Assembly: GCF_024346355.1 (NCBI RefSeq)
Contig: NZ_JAGQCU010000004.1
Location: forward strand, 124,001-188,000
Source: Cyanobium sp. ATX 6A2
Lineage (GTDB): Bacteria > Cyanobacteriota > Cyanobacteriia > PCC-6307 > Cyanobiaceae
Direction of reading: 5' to 3'
DNA length: 64,000 nt
Shown here: positions 45,090 through 53,910 of the stretch, piece after piece
Position numbering within the stretch: the first letter of the stretch is position 1
Layout: every line of letters starts with the position of its first letter
The notes under the pieces: generated by a model
Databases searched by the model: none
What the model was told of the DNA's origin: nothing
The model's input: only the letters and a program-made list of their open reading frames with translations
Made by a program: the position numbers and the translations under genes

Positions 45090-46541
45090 TCAGCCGATCG
45101 CGGCGAGGCCCCGCCGGTGGATCTCGCGGGCGTGATCGGTCCACACCCCCTGGCCCCAGTAGCGGAAGCAGCTGGTTTCCAGCAGCAGCAGATGGAGCAG
45201 GGCCTCCTGGTAGCTCCGGCTTCCGGTGACGGTGGGATCCTTCGCCACCAGGGGATCGAACCGCTGGTGGAAGCGGGCACTGAGCTCGTTCATCGGCTCG
45301 AGCACGTTGGTGTAGCCCTCCACCCAGCTGAGGTCGTTGGTCCAGGAGGCGCCCTCCATGGAGAAGGAGGAATCGCCGGCCTCCAGATCGGCGATGGCCG
45401 CCGCCACCGCTGCCGGTGTGGGTGCGCTGCCGGTGCGCTGCCACAGCCTGTGCTGCAGCACTGCCTGAATCCGGGGGCAGTCCTGGGATGACACCCCGGC
45501 GGCCTCCAGCAGTTCCAGGTATTCCGTGCCGTTGATGGCCACCGTTGATGGGCTGCCGCCCTGCTCAGCGGCGATGCGCTCATGGGCCTGCATGAACGCC
45601 GGCGGGAACTCGTTCATCATCACGCCGCCGTTCTCGCCATCGGCGATCTGCGACACCAACGGCGGGATGGCGCGTCCAGCCAGCGTCAGCCGGTTGAGCC
45701 CCAGCGCCTCGTAGCAGGGCTGCATCTGGCCCACCAGCTTGGTATCGGAGCCCTGGGTCTTGATCAGCGCCGTGATGCACGCCTCCTCGCCGCTGGAGCT
45801 GCGGGCCACCAGCCGGTTGGGGATGAACAACTGCTCCTGGCTCAGCGCCGAGCCATCGGGGTTCTCCACGCTGTGCTCCTGCACGAGCAGCCAGCGGTAG
45901 CCGCACTCCCTGAGCGCCTGCACCAGGGCAAACAGCGTGTCGGGGTGGTTGGGCAGGTGCATCTCCGGCAGGGAGAAGCCCTTCACCCGCCGCAGGGCCG
46001 CATCACCGAACAGGGCGGAGAACTGGTGCTGCCAGGCCAGGATCTGCAGCTTCAGATCGGGGATCGGCGTGGAGGGCGCCACGGCATGGCCCCAGAACGT
46101 GCCCAGCCACTCCACATGGGGCTCCATGGTGGGATCCGTGGCCAGGAACCGCAGCGCTTCGAGGATGTCGTGGCGGCCCATCTGCTGGAAGCCCCACAAC
46201 AACGTGCCGGAGTAATCGAGCATGATCCGCGGATTGCAGCCCTCGGCGATCAGCTGGGGGATGATGTCCGCCAGGCGCCTGTAGCACTGGGCAAACGGTT
46301 CGGCGTTGTGGTTGTCGCCCTCGCCGGGGTGCTCGAACATGGACTGCAGATGGGAGATCAGCTCCCCATTCGCCCCGGCTGGAATTGTGGGCTGGTGCAT
46401 GTGCAGGGCGCAGGCAAAGCCCGAGCGGATCCGCTCCAGCTGGAGGTTGCTGTGCGGCAGAAAAACGGGCCCTGGCTGCTGCACCAGGGCAAGGATTTCG
46501 GCTTCGCGCCCGGCGATCGGCGGCAGGGGATGTTGACTCAT
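45090..46541 (-). CDS. Glycoside hydrolase family 57-like protein
   Basis: A 483-residue protein from ATG 46541 (MSQHPLPPIAGREAEILALV). GH57-like landmarks are ACALHMHQPTIPAGANGELI near residue 45, PRIMLDYSGTLLWGFQQMGR, FWGHAVAPS and VKGFSLPEMHLPNHPDTLFA, whose acidic residue sits where the nucleophile region falls. GENGGVMMNEFPPAFMQAHE resembles the later catalytic region. Members hydrolyse or rearrange alpha-glucans; the substrate is unknown. It is monocistronic with a convergent neighbour relic. Confidence 0.7.
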   Translation of the reverse strand: MSQHPLPPIAGREAEILALVQQPGPVFLPHSNLQLERIRSGFACALHMHQPTIPAGANGELISHLQSMFEHPGEGDNHNAEPFAQCYRRLADIIPQLIAEGCNPRIMLDYSGTLLWGFQQMGRHDILEALRFLATDPTMEPHVEWLGTFWGHAVAPSTPIPDLKLQILAWQHQFSALFGDAALRRVKGFSLPEMHLPNHPDTLFALVQALRECGYRWLLVQEHSVENPDGSALSQEQLFIPNRLVARSSSGEEACITALIKTQGSDTKLVGQMQPCYEALGLNRLTLAGRAIPPLVSQIADGENGGVMMNEFPPAFMQAHERIAAEQGGSPSTVAINGTEYLELLEAAGVSSQDCPRIQAVLQHRLWQRTGSAPTPAAVAAAIADLEAGDSSFSMEGASWTNDLSWVEGYTNVLEPMNELSARFHQRFDPLVAKDPTVTGSRSYQEALLHLLLLETSCFRYWGQGVWTDHAREIHRRGLAAIG

Positions 46542-46639
46542 GGTTGGGGTATGGCGGCGGTAGCTGCTCAAACGCAAGGGAGAGCGGGCAGAGGAGCGCC
46601 AACCTCTGGCTAAAGTCTGATCAGTGGATCACCTGCTCG

Positions 46640-46900
46640 TTGCCGACACTACCCCTCGTTCTCGCCACTGGCCTGCTGGCCCTTCCAGTGGTGATCCCTG
46701 GTACAGCGCTGGCTCAGAAGCGGATACCAAAACTCCCGGGTTATGACGAGTGTCCGCTTGGGTATGTGAATGACCTGAAGCAGCACTGCAATTCACCCAT
46801 CTACTACGAGGTGAAGCCCACCAACGGAGAGCCCTGTGAGTCGGGATGGATGAACATCGGGGCAGGCTACTGCAAGAAGAAAACCCTGGGAATCTTCTGA
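46640..46900 (+). CDS. Small secreted four-cysteine protein
   Basis: Starting at TTG 46640, 86 residues: a signal peptide (PTLPLVLATGLLALPVVIPG, cleavage near ALAQ), then a mature domain of about 60 residues with four cysteines (YDECPLGYVN, KQHCNSPI, GEPCESGW, AGYCKKK), probably two disulfides. A TAAAGT element at 46611-46616 fits a -10 box. The frame is open upstream but that part is antisense to the GH57-like gene. Function unknown. Confidence 0.6.
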   Translation: MPTLPLVLATGLLALPVVIPGTALAQKRIPKLPGYDECPLGYVNDLKQHCNSPIYYEVKPTNGEPCESGWMNIGAGYCKKKTLGIF

Positions 46901-46953
46901 TCGCCGAGGACGGCCAGCCAGGGGGTGGGATGGGGTCCGGTTAACGTCTGGAA

Positions 46954-47202
46954 TTAGCGGCGCGCGGTTCTTCCCCTTCTCCTCAGAACAAAGGGAATTG
47001 CCACCAAGCCGAGCAGCACCACTAAGCATCCGCTCATGTAGAGCGTGCCCGCCACCGCACTGTGAAAGTCGTATCGGGCTTGAAGTTCGGGCGTGGGATC
47101 CTGATACGGAATGCCGGCGAATAAGACATCGTAAACAAAGCCAATGATGATGATGCCAATGCCAGTGAGCGGTGCGGCCACTGTCTGGATTGATGTCTTC
47201 AT
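46954..47202 (-). CDS. Small two-helix membrane protein
   Basis: An 82-residue protein from ATG 47202 (MKTSIQTVAAPLTGIGIIII). One helix is at residues 8-30, a second at 57-75 (YMSGCLVVLLGLVAIPFVLR), with an acidic loop (YQDPTPELQARYDFHS) between and a basic C-terminus. No family recognised. Confidence 0.6.
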   Translation of the reverse strand: MKTSIQTVAAPLTGIGIIIIGFVYDVLFAGIPYQDPTPELQARYDFHSAVAGTLYMSGCLVVLLGLVAIPFVLRRRGRTARR

Positions 47203-47286
47203 GTCAGTGTGGCAGCTTCTTTGCCTCGCCGGCCTGGGCGAACGGGCGGAGGAGCCCGCATGCACCCATTGAGTGTCGACTCGGAA

Positions 47287-48243
47287 TCAGCCGTTCTGCG
47301 CACTCTGAGGTGCCTCGAACTCTACGGGTATGAGCGCAGTTCTATTGACTCGCAATTGAAAGATGTCGGGCCTTGAGTAATGGCCTACGACATCGAGGCT
47401 CCGCTGTGCAATGCCAACGCGTTCAAGGTCGACTTCTGCGTAGAGTATTCCCACTTCACGCCGCATGGGCCCGGCCACGATCTTCCCGCCGGGCTCGATC
47501 ACCACGGAATCTCCGGGGTTAATCCACTCCTCGGCATCCGGATACAGCTCCGACTGCCCCGGAACGGAGTCGGGAATATCGCCGGCCCGAAAGGCCATGC
47601 CACTTCCCACCACCCAACATCCGCCCTCGCGTGCAATGTGCTGAAGCGTGCCGATCCACTTGTCACCAGAATCATAGGTTGGGGCGATATAGATCTGAAC
47701 CCCCTGCGCGTAAAGCGCGCACCGCGCAAGCGGCATGTAGTTCTCCCAGCAGATGAGCGTACCGATACGACCGCAAGGCGTATCGAGCACCTTCAGGCCT
47801 GAAGCATCGCCGAATCCCCACACCATGCGCTCCGGGTTCGTTGGCATGAGTTTTCGATGGCGATTCAACAGATCGCCGTCTGGCCCGATCACAACAACTG
47901 TGTTGTAGAGCGTGCCGCGGCTGAACTCAGCGTCCCGCTCGTCAATCCCGCAGACCACCGTCACTTTGTGCTTTTTCGCAGCCTCGCGAAGCGGTGTGAG
48001 ATCGTTGCCATCGAGGCTGACGGCGTTTGCGAGAAGCAGCGCATGAAGCTTTTCAGCAAGTGCCATATCTGCACCAGGCCGCAGCCTCCAGATCCAAGCC
48101 GGATATCCCGGGATGTAGGCCTCAGGAAATACCACCAGGCGGGCCTCATTGGAGGCCGCCTCCGCGATCGCGGTGACGGCGTCTGCGATCGTTCTGGAAC
48201 GGTTTAACAGTACTGGTGGTCTTTGAACAACAGCGAGCCGCAA
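47287..48243 (-). CDS. Nitrilase (carbon-nitrogen hydrolase)
   Basis: A 318-residue enzyme starting at TTG 48243, with GGAG eight bases upstream. The Glu-Lys-Cys triad is in VVFPEAYIPGYP, NRHRKLMPTNPERMVWG and GTLICWENYMPLARCALY. These blocks, including the tryptophan after the catalytic cysteine, fit true nitrilases that hydrolyse nitriles to acids and ammonia rather than amidases. The DNA is visibly lower in GC than the flanking core genes, suggesting recent acquisition. It stands alone. Confidence 0.9.
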   Translation of the reverse strand: MRLAVVQRPPVLLNRSRTIADAVTAIAEAASNEARLVVFPEAYIPGYPAWIWRLRPGADMALAEKLHALLLANAVSLDGNDLTPLREAAKKHKVTVVCGIDERDAEFSRGTLYNTVVVIGPDGDLLNRHRKLMPTNPERMVWGFGDASGLKVLDTPCGRIGTLICWENYMPLARCALYAQGVQIYIAPTYDSGDKWIGTLQHIAREGGCWVVGSGMAFRAGDIPDSVPGQSELYPDAEEWINPGDSVVIEPGGKIVAGPMRREVGILYAEVDLERVGIAQRSLDVVGHYSRPDIFQLRVNRTALIPVEFEAPQSAQNG

Positions 48244-48475
48244 AGTCTTTCTCCAGCCGTTCTGATCACGTTGACGTTTGATGCCCGATAAAGATGGAGC
48301 CCTTCAGTGCCATCGCGCGATTGCGAGAGGGCTGTGGTGACCTGTGCGGTCAAGAATCTTCAAAGGCTAGAGGCAGTGAGGGGATGCCGATGAGTGCCGA
48401 CACGACTTGTAAGGGCACCACCACCCTGGCGGCTCAGACCTGACGCTGGCGTCTTCATCACGTGAGGCGACCAGC

Positions 48476-49297
48476 TCAGTTGTCGATGAACACCGAATCT
48501 GCCGTGCGCACCACCCGTGGATCGGGCTCACCGACGATGTCGTGGTCCTTGTGTTCGTAGTCCAGTGCGTGGAGGACGCTGCGGATGGCGCCGAGACGGG
48601 CCCTCCTCTTCTCATTCGAGTTGATGATCGTCCACGGCGCCACGAGGGTGTCGGTGGCGAGCAGCATCTTGTTGCGAGCCTCGGTGTACTCGTCGTACTT
48701 CGCCACGCTGACCTCATCGATGGGCGACATCTTCCACTGCTTGAGCGGATCCTCGCGCCGGTCTTCGAAGCGCAGCTTCTGTCGGCCCTGCGACACGGTG
48801 AACCACATCTTGAAGACCATCATCCCACTGCTCACGAGTGACTGTTCGAAGGCGGGAACCTGGCGGAGGAACAGGGCGTGCTCCTGGGGTGTGCAGAAGC
48901 CCATCACCTTTTCCACGCCGGCCCGATTATACCACGACCTGTCGAACATCGTGATTTCTCCGGCCGATGGCAGGTGCGGGACGTAGCGCTGGAAGTACCA
49001 CTGCGTCACTTCGGCATCGTTGGGCTTCGCCAGCGCGACATGGTCACTACCGCGAGGGTTCAGGTGTTCGCGGAAGCGCTTGATCGCTCCACCCTTGCCC
49101 GCCGCATCGCGACCTTCGAAGAGGATCACCACGCGCTGTCCGACAGCCTTGATGTGACGCTGCGCCTTGAGCAGTTCAATCTGGAGTGATTCGAGGTCTC
49201 GTTTGTAGTCCTTCTTGTCGATCGCTTCGTCGTAGGGACGATCGTTCTGCATCTCCTCGATCGTCTGGGCAGGCGATGGGGGTTGCTTCTTGCTCAT
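48476..49297 (-). CDS. Polyphosphate kinase 2
   Basis: A 273-residue PPK2-family enzyme from ATG 49297 (MSKKQPPSPAQTIEEMQNDR). The Walker A is VVILFEGRDAAGKGGAIKRF, the Walker B and lid regions are EITMFDRSWYNRAGVEKVMG and EARNKMLLATDTLVAPWTII. Such enzymes transfer phosphate between polyphosphate and nucleoside di- or monophosphates. The frame stays open upstream through a degenerated antitoxin gene, but the start near 49297 matches family length. GC is a little lower than the core, as for the adjacent nitrilase. Confidence 0.9.
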   Translation of the reverse strand: MSKKQPPSPAQTIEEMQNDRPYDEAIDKKDYKRDLESLQIELLKAQRHIKAVGQRVVILFEGRDAAGKGGAIKRFREHLNPRGSDHVALAKPNDAEVTQWYFQRYVPHLPSAGEITMFDRSWYNRAGVEKVMGFCTPQEHALFLRQVPAFEQSLVSSGMMVFKMWFTVSQGRQKLRFEDRREDPLKQWKMSPIDEVSVAKYDEYTEARNKMLLATDTLVAPWTIINSNEKRRARLGAIRSVLHALDYEHKDHDIVGEPDPRVVRTADSVFIDN

Positions 49298-49517
49298 GAG
49301 CGTTGCGATCGTCCGGCTGGCCCCACACCGGTGAGATGGGTAAGCCAGCCGCTTGAACTGGGCGGAGCGGTCCACGCCCTTCAGCCAAGGTCGCTGCGAA
49401 AAGCACACACCACCTCCAGCCCCTCCGCACCTGGCCGAAGGCCAGCGTGGCGGAGCCACGACGCGACCAGCTGCTGCAGCTCTGCCGCCAGCGCCTCGAC
49501 GCCATCCGCTTAGCTCA
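49298..49517. other. Non-coding remnant stretch between ppk2 and higA relic
   Basis: No intact gene. The plus strand at 49449-49512 contains a short fragment resembling the middle of the HNH-type nuclease relics found at 61-63 kb (listed separately). Confidence 0.4.
49449..49512 (+). pseudogene. Short HNH-type nuclease relic (middle segment)
   Basis: The plus strand reads AEPRRDQLLQLCRQRLDAIR, close to EAERDALQQLCRQRLDAFRE at 62940-63005. No start or neighbouring exon-like continuity remains, so this is a scrap only. Similarity is by eye over about 20 residues. Confidence 0.35.
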
Positions 49518-49852
49518 TCAAGGCGGTGAAGCTCCCTCTGGGGATCGAGGCACAAGGAGGATCTCCACATCGCAGCCGAGCACATCGGCGTAGCGGCGGA
49601 GAGTGGACAGTGCGGGCAGGTGCTTGCGGGATCCCTCGAGAGCCGACTGATGGCGCTGCGTGTGGTGCCCATTAGCAGGGCCACCTCCTCCTGGGTGAGA
49701 CTGGCCCGCTTGCGGGCCTCAAGGAGCTGCCTGAGCAGACGGAATTCTACGGCAGCCTCCTGCCGCGCTTCGTTGTAGCCCAGCACCCGATCGAGCCGGG
49801 CGCGTTCGGAAACGCGATCGCGGATGAACGGTTGATAAGGAATGTCAGCCAT
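49518..49852 (-). pseudogene. HigA-type antitoxin, frameshifted
   Basis: ATG 49852 opens an XRE-type protein: AVEFRLLRQLLEARKRASLT, QEEVALLMGTTRSAISRL. After that serine-arginine-leucine the frame changes to low-complexity sequence. An extra TC in CTCTCGAG (about 49637-49642) explains it: removing two bases gives EGSRKHLPALSTLRRYADVL and DVEILLVP to a stop at 49518, the normal antitoxin tail. The unshifted frame then runs by chance into ppk2. It overlaps the toxin gene by 8 bases, the usual higB-higA order. Confidence 0.7.
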
Positions 49853-50180
49853 GGCGTTTGACGTTCTTGAGGCGTTCCCGAGCGATAAGGAGCTCTCGCT
49901 TGGGTGTTTTCTGGGTCTTCCTCACGAAGGCATGAACCACGGTGATCACCCGCCGATTGCAGAAGCAATAGAAGGCCCGGCCGAAGCCGGAGCGGCCTCT
50001 AGGCCTGAGCTCGAACAGCCCGCCACCCATGGCCTGGTAGTGAGGCGCGCCGAGCAGGGGGCCGTGGTCTTCCAGCAGGTCGAGCAGCTCATCGCAGCGT
50101 GCCAGCAGATCCACGGGCCAGCACTCGATGTCCTCGCGAACACGAGGGTTGTAGTACTCGACCCGAAACGACCGATTTAT
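49845..50180 (-). CDS. HigB/RelE-type toxin, start codon doubtful
   Basis: The C-terminal 89 codons from GTG 50114 read VDLLARCDELLDLLEDHGPL, MGGGLFELRPRGRSGFGRAF, YCFCNRRVITVVHAFVRKTQ and LLIARERLKNVKRHG, a typical phage-derived Gp49/HigB RNase toxin. The expected N-terminus (FRVEYYNPRVREDIECWP) is encoded upstream in frame, but no ATG, GTG or TTG precedes it; ATA at 50180 is the best match to a lost start. An internal start at 50114 would remove the first strand. The partner antitoxin is broken, so the toxin is probably inactive. Confidence 0.6.
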   Translation of the reverse strand: MNRSFRVEYYNPRVREDIECWPVDLLARCDELLDLLEDHGPLLGAPHYQAMGGGLFELRPRGRSGFGRAFYCFCNRRVITVVHAFVRKTQKTPKRELLIARERLKNVKRHG

Positions 50181-50245
50181 GTTAGCGCGCGTGCTACTGG
50201 CTCAGGGGGTGCTTTCCCTGGGCTCGCAGCACCGGGCCGTTGTGC

Positions 50246-50311
50246 TCTGAACGCATTCGCATGAGCCACGTGGTTCAGCCGCTCATGCTCATGGAGCTGC
50301 ACGGCCGCCGC
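50246..50311 (+). pseudogene. HNH-type nuclease relic, N-terminal scrap
   Basis: The plus strand encodes SERIRMSHVVQPLMLMELHG, closely matching AERMRMSPIDQPLMLLELLG at 61130-61186. It is followed at once by the PhoX-like pseudogene, so the rest of the gene is lost. Confidence 0.5.
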
Positions 50312-50322
50312 TGCCCGGGCCG

Positions 50323-51836
50323 ATGCCCCTACCCGGTAACGGCCGCATCGTCATCGACGCCCCTCTGGTGGGTCCGGAGGGCTACCTCAGCGATCTGTTG
50401 CTCAGCTGGGGTGAGCCGCTGGCCGATGGCCGTTTCGGCTTCAACAACGACTACCTGGCGTTCACGCCGCTGGAGGAGCGGCTGCGCTGCCGCCAGCGGC
50501 GGCGGCTGGGCTACGACGACGGCCTGGGCGGGCCGGTGATCGGCAGCTTCGCCAACTGCGCCTGCGGCCAGACCCCCTGGGGCACGGTGCTCTCGGCCGA
50601 GGAGAACGTCCAGAGCCAGGTGGTGGAGCGGGTGTATGCGGGCGGCTCCTCGCCGCGGCCGGCGCAGCGCCCCTTCCGCTTCGATGGCTCCCGACTCGAC
50701 GTTCTGGGCAACCCCTTTGGGCTGGCGGGCAACAAGTACGGCTGGATGGTGGAGCTGGATCCGCGCCGCCCCGACCAGCCGGCGGTGCAGGCCACGGCCC
50801 GCCGGCCCCTGGTGGTGTTTTCCGGCTGCGACCGCCATGGCGGCCACCTCTACCGGTTCGTGAGCGAGGAGCTGGTGCGCGATCCGACCGATCCCGCCAA
50901 CTCGCGGCTGCTGGAGCGGGGCCGGCTGGAGGCGGTGGTGTTCGACGCCTACGGCACGGGGCGGTGGGTGGCCCTGGCGCCCGAGACGCCGCTGCGCCCC
51001 AGCCACTACAAGCGCCACGGGCTCAGCCAGCCACCCTGCTTCCCCACCGCGACCGCAGCCAGCCCGGCGCCGAGGCCCTGGCCAGCGACGCCGAGGTGGC
51101 GGCCTACCTCAAGCAGCACCGCCGCCTGGCCGACCTCTACCCGGGCAGCGGCGAGGAGCGGCAGGGGGCGATCCTGATCGACGCCCACCTGGCCGCCAAC
51201 GCCGTGGGCGCCACGCCGGCGGCGCGTCCTGAGGACACCGACATCGACCTGCGCAGCGGCGATCTGTTGATCGCCTTCACCTCCGGCGGCAGCGACGGCG
51301 ACGGGCGGGCCGATCCGGTGATCTTCCGGGGTCCGCGGGGGAGGCGAGCTGGCCCTACGGCTGGGTGATGCGCGTGCAGGACGGCCTGTAGCGGGGGGGC
51401 AAGAGCTTCGCCATGCCCGACAACCTGGCGATCGACCGCCGCGGCAATGTGTGGATGGTCACGGACCGCTCCGCGGCAGCAGCCTGGATGTGTTCGGCAA
51501 CAACGCCTGCTGGCTGTTCCCGGCCAGCGGCCCGCGCGCCGGTGAGGCGCTGCTGTTCGCCACCGGGCCTGTGGAGTGCGAGCTGTGCGGGCCGTGCTTC
51601 GACCGGGAGGAGTCCACCCTGTTCCTGGCGGTGCAGCACCCGGGCGAGATCCATGGCACCCGCCAGCGTGGCGGCGAGGAGATGCAGGCCCACTCCCTGG
51701 AAGACAGCGCTGGCGGCCGCTTCGAGCAGCTGCGCCAGGTGCCCCTCGGCTCTAACTGGCCCTCAGCGGTGCCGGAGGGCCACCCCGGCCGGGGGTGGTG
51801 GCGATCCGCCGCGGCGACGGCCGGCCGCTGCTGTGA
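50323..51836 (+). pseudogene. PhoX-like (DUF839) phosphatase, broken by frameshifts
   Basis: Family pieces lie in consecutive frames: GFNNDYLAFTPLEERLRCRQ and ANCACGQTPWGTVLSAEENV in the first; ALASDAEVAAYLKQHRRLAD and GAILIDAHLAANAVGATPAA in the next; then ASWPYGWVMRVQDGL ending in an in-frame TAG; KSFAMPDNLAIDRRGNVWMV; SLDVFGNNACWLFPAS and VECELCGPCFDREESTLFLA in a further frame; and a terminal PGVVAIRRGDGRPLL stop in yet another. PhoX enzymes are secreted Ca/Fe-dependent alkaline phosphatases. No signal peptide is left. At least four frameshifts and one stop make it a pseudogene unless the assembly is faulty. Confidence 0.72.
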
Positions 51837-51850
51837 CCGCTGCTCTGACG

Positions 51851-53032
51851 TCACGGCAGGATCTGCCACTGCCCATCCTTGCCCTTCACCAGCAAAAACT
51901 GGTTGGGGAAGAGCGAATTGAACGTCACCATGAAGCAGAATCCGATGTCATTGGGCAGGGCTTCGAACCGCTCAGCCCAGCCTTCCTGGTCAGGAAAGCT
52001 GAACAGGAATTCACCGGTCCCACGGGCCACCACCACGGGGCTGGCGGTGGTGATCAGGCGGATTTCTGCCTCGGCAGGTGCGGCCACCCGGATGCCGGTG
52101 CCGTAGCCCGCCTCCAGACAACGGAGCCGGCGCACCTCCGGCACGTTGATCGTGCCCCCACGGTCCGTGGGCTGGCTGGCGATGAATCGATAGGCCGCCT
52201 CAAAGTCGGGCGCGAAGAGTGACGCACGCTGGCTGATCAGGGCCAGGATCGCGGCACGGTCGGCAGGCTCGAGGGTATTGACCGCCGGGGCGTCGTGCCA
52301 GGGTTCCACGCTGGCGAAAGGTGCCTGGAACGCGTGCTGGACGCTCACCGGACCCCGCACTTCACGGTCCTCGCCTCCCCTGGCTGAGTGATTGGTGGTG
52401 ACCTCGGAGCCCTCCGCTGTGGTGCTGGTGGTGATCTCGTCATCGATGAGCTTCCAGCGGAACTGACTGCGGTAAGTCACACGTCCATCTTTGGGCGTGA
52501 ACCGGATCCGCAACAGGTTGTCGCCACGCCGCAGCAGCGGTTGCAGCTGACTCGCGGGCAACCAGAGGGCGGGAAACACCTCGATTCCGATGTCATCACG
52601 GTCCATCACCAGAGCCGATTTCTGCTCCAGTGGCCCCTCCGTCATCGGCACCCCATTGAGCTCCAGTTCAACCACTCCCGGCACAGTCGTGACCGATTCG
52701 GCGTCCCTGGCGGCGGGAAGATAGGGCGTGAAGCGGAATTGGATGCTCACCGGCTTTGCCCCTGCCGGTGCCGCAGCGAGTGCCACCAGCGGCGCCAGCA
52801 GCGTGGCGGTGACCACGCTGGTGATCAGACGCCTCAGCTTGCCATGAGGCCGCAATCGATTGTTCTGAGAGCTGCAGCCGTTGGTGCTGCCGGTCCGAGT
52901 GTGGGTGGCCACGGTCGTCTGGATCGGCTGCCGATGGATAGGCTGCTGACGGCTCGAATGCCGGTGGATCGATTGCTGACTCTCACTGGTGAGAGCGAGG
53001 AAGTGAGGACGGCTGAAATCCCGGCATCCCAT
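51851..53032 (-). CDS. Exported hypothetical protein, about 390 residues
   Basis: The frame from 53032 has a long charged N-terminus, then a signal-like helix (LRRLITSVVTATLLAPLVAL, cleavage near AGAKPVS); the true start may be nearer to this helix. The mature part is beta-rich: SIQFRFTPYLPAARDAES, VVELELNGVPMTEGPLEQKS, NLLRIRFTPKDGRVTYRS and a C-terminal region DIGFCFMVTFNSLFPNQFLL. No family recognised. It is antisense to nothing else and lies just after the PhoX relic, tail to tail. Confidence 0.55.
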   Translation of the reverse strand: MGCRDFSRPHFLALTSESQQSIHRHSSRQQPIHRQPIQTTVATHTRTGSTNGCSSQNNRLRPHGKLRRLITSVVTATLLAPLVALAAAPAGAKPVSIQFRFTPYLPAARDAESVTTVPGVVELELNGVPMTEGPLEQKSALVMDRDDIGIEVFPALWLPASQLQPLLRRGDNLLRIRFTPKDGRVTYRSQFRWKLIDDEITTSTTAEGSEVTTNHSARGGEDREVRGPVSVQHAFQAPFASVEPWHDAPAVNTLEPADRAAILALISQRASLFAPDFEAAYRFIASQPTDRGGTINVPEVRRLRCLEAGYGTGIRVAAPAEAEIRLITTASPVVVARGTGEFLFSFPDQEGWAERFEALPNDIGFCFMVTFNSLFPNQFLLVKGKDGQWQILP

Positions 53033-53164
53033 GGCATCAAGGCTGACGCCTCCATGATCGGCACCTCGGTTCTCCTGCGCAACATCATGGTGGCTGCACT
53101 GTCATCGTTGGGAAGATCTGAACCAGCTGACCAGCTATCTCCACCTTCCGTGCCGGCCTCACGA

Positions 53165-53674
53165 TCACCCTGGGGATCTCAGCAACTCAGCCAGGAAGCG
53201 GGAGAGCCTGAAGCGAGGTTCACCGGGATAGCTGATGTCGGCGATCCTCCACTCGCCGCGACCTACGGGAAGCAGCTGGTAACGCAGTTGCACCGGCGCA
53301 TCGAGCCTGCCCTCAGCCGCGGGTGCACAGCCCAGCACCCGTGCGCCGAACGTGCGCACCTGGGTGCCACTGAACACATCGAAATCGACGAAGCGACCAT
53401 CGGCGGGGCTGAGCCGGAAGGCGTCCTCGAGCTGCTGAACCAACGCAGGGGTGAAGCATTCGCGTTGGCTCGTCAGCTCGATCGGCCCCCTGTCGTTCTG
53501 GCGGCCGATCTGCCAGCGGTAGAGACCATCGATCTGGGCAATCACCCCCGCAGGACAGGCCACCGGCGAAGCGCCAGCGGTGCCGACGGGTGCCAAGGCG
53601 AGCAACAGCAGCAGGCCAGTAGCCCCAGCAGCGGGCCCGAGCGCCATGGCACTGAGGCCCTGAAGGATGCACAC
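53165..53674 (-). CDS. Exported protein, DUF3828-like
   Basis: A 169-residue protein; Met10 (53647) starts a cleaner signal peptide (MALGPAAGATGLLLLLALAP). The mature domain has DGLYRWQIGRQNDRGPIELT, CFTPALVQQLEDAFRLSP, VDFDVFSGTQVRTFGARVLG and GEWRIADISYPG, the pattern of DUF3828-type secreted proteins of unknown role. Three cysteines are present. It is followed on the same strand by the larger exported protein. Confidence 0.6.
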   Translation of the reverse strand: MCILQGLSAMALGPAAGATGLLLLLALAPVGTAGASPVACPAGVIAQIDGLYRWQIGRQNDRGPIELTSQRECFTPALVQQLEDAFRLSPADGRFVDFDVFSGTQVRTFGARVLGCAPAAEGRLDAPVQLRYQLLPVGRGEWRIADISYPGEPRFRLSRFLAELLRSPG

Positions 53675-53910
53675 ATTTCACGCTATATCCTCTCGGGCAT
53701 CCCTGGCGACGGCACGCGCTCCTCTGGATCCATGACGCGGGCGATGAAGAACGGCGTTCCGCCGGCACGGCTCCTGATCACCAGCTGGAACGGTTGTTCG
53801 ACCCACCAGCACCGTTACGCCCGCCACCTCGCTGCCGGCTTCATCCCCGCTCAGCAGGCTCTCCTGCAGCACAGCGGTACGACGCCTGACATTCATGATT
53901 TCGTGCGCTC

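Noticed and set aside
48476-49852. A single 458-residue HTH-PPK2 fusion protein
   Set aside because: The open frame arises because the antitoxin frame shifts by two bases at about 49640 and then runs by chance into ppk2. Removing the extra dinucleotide gives a normal antitoxin tail and stop, and ppk2 has its own family-length start.
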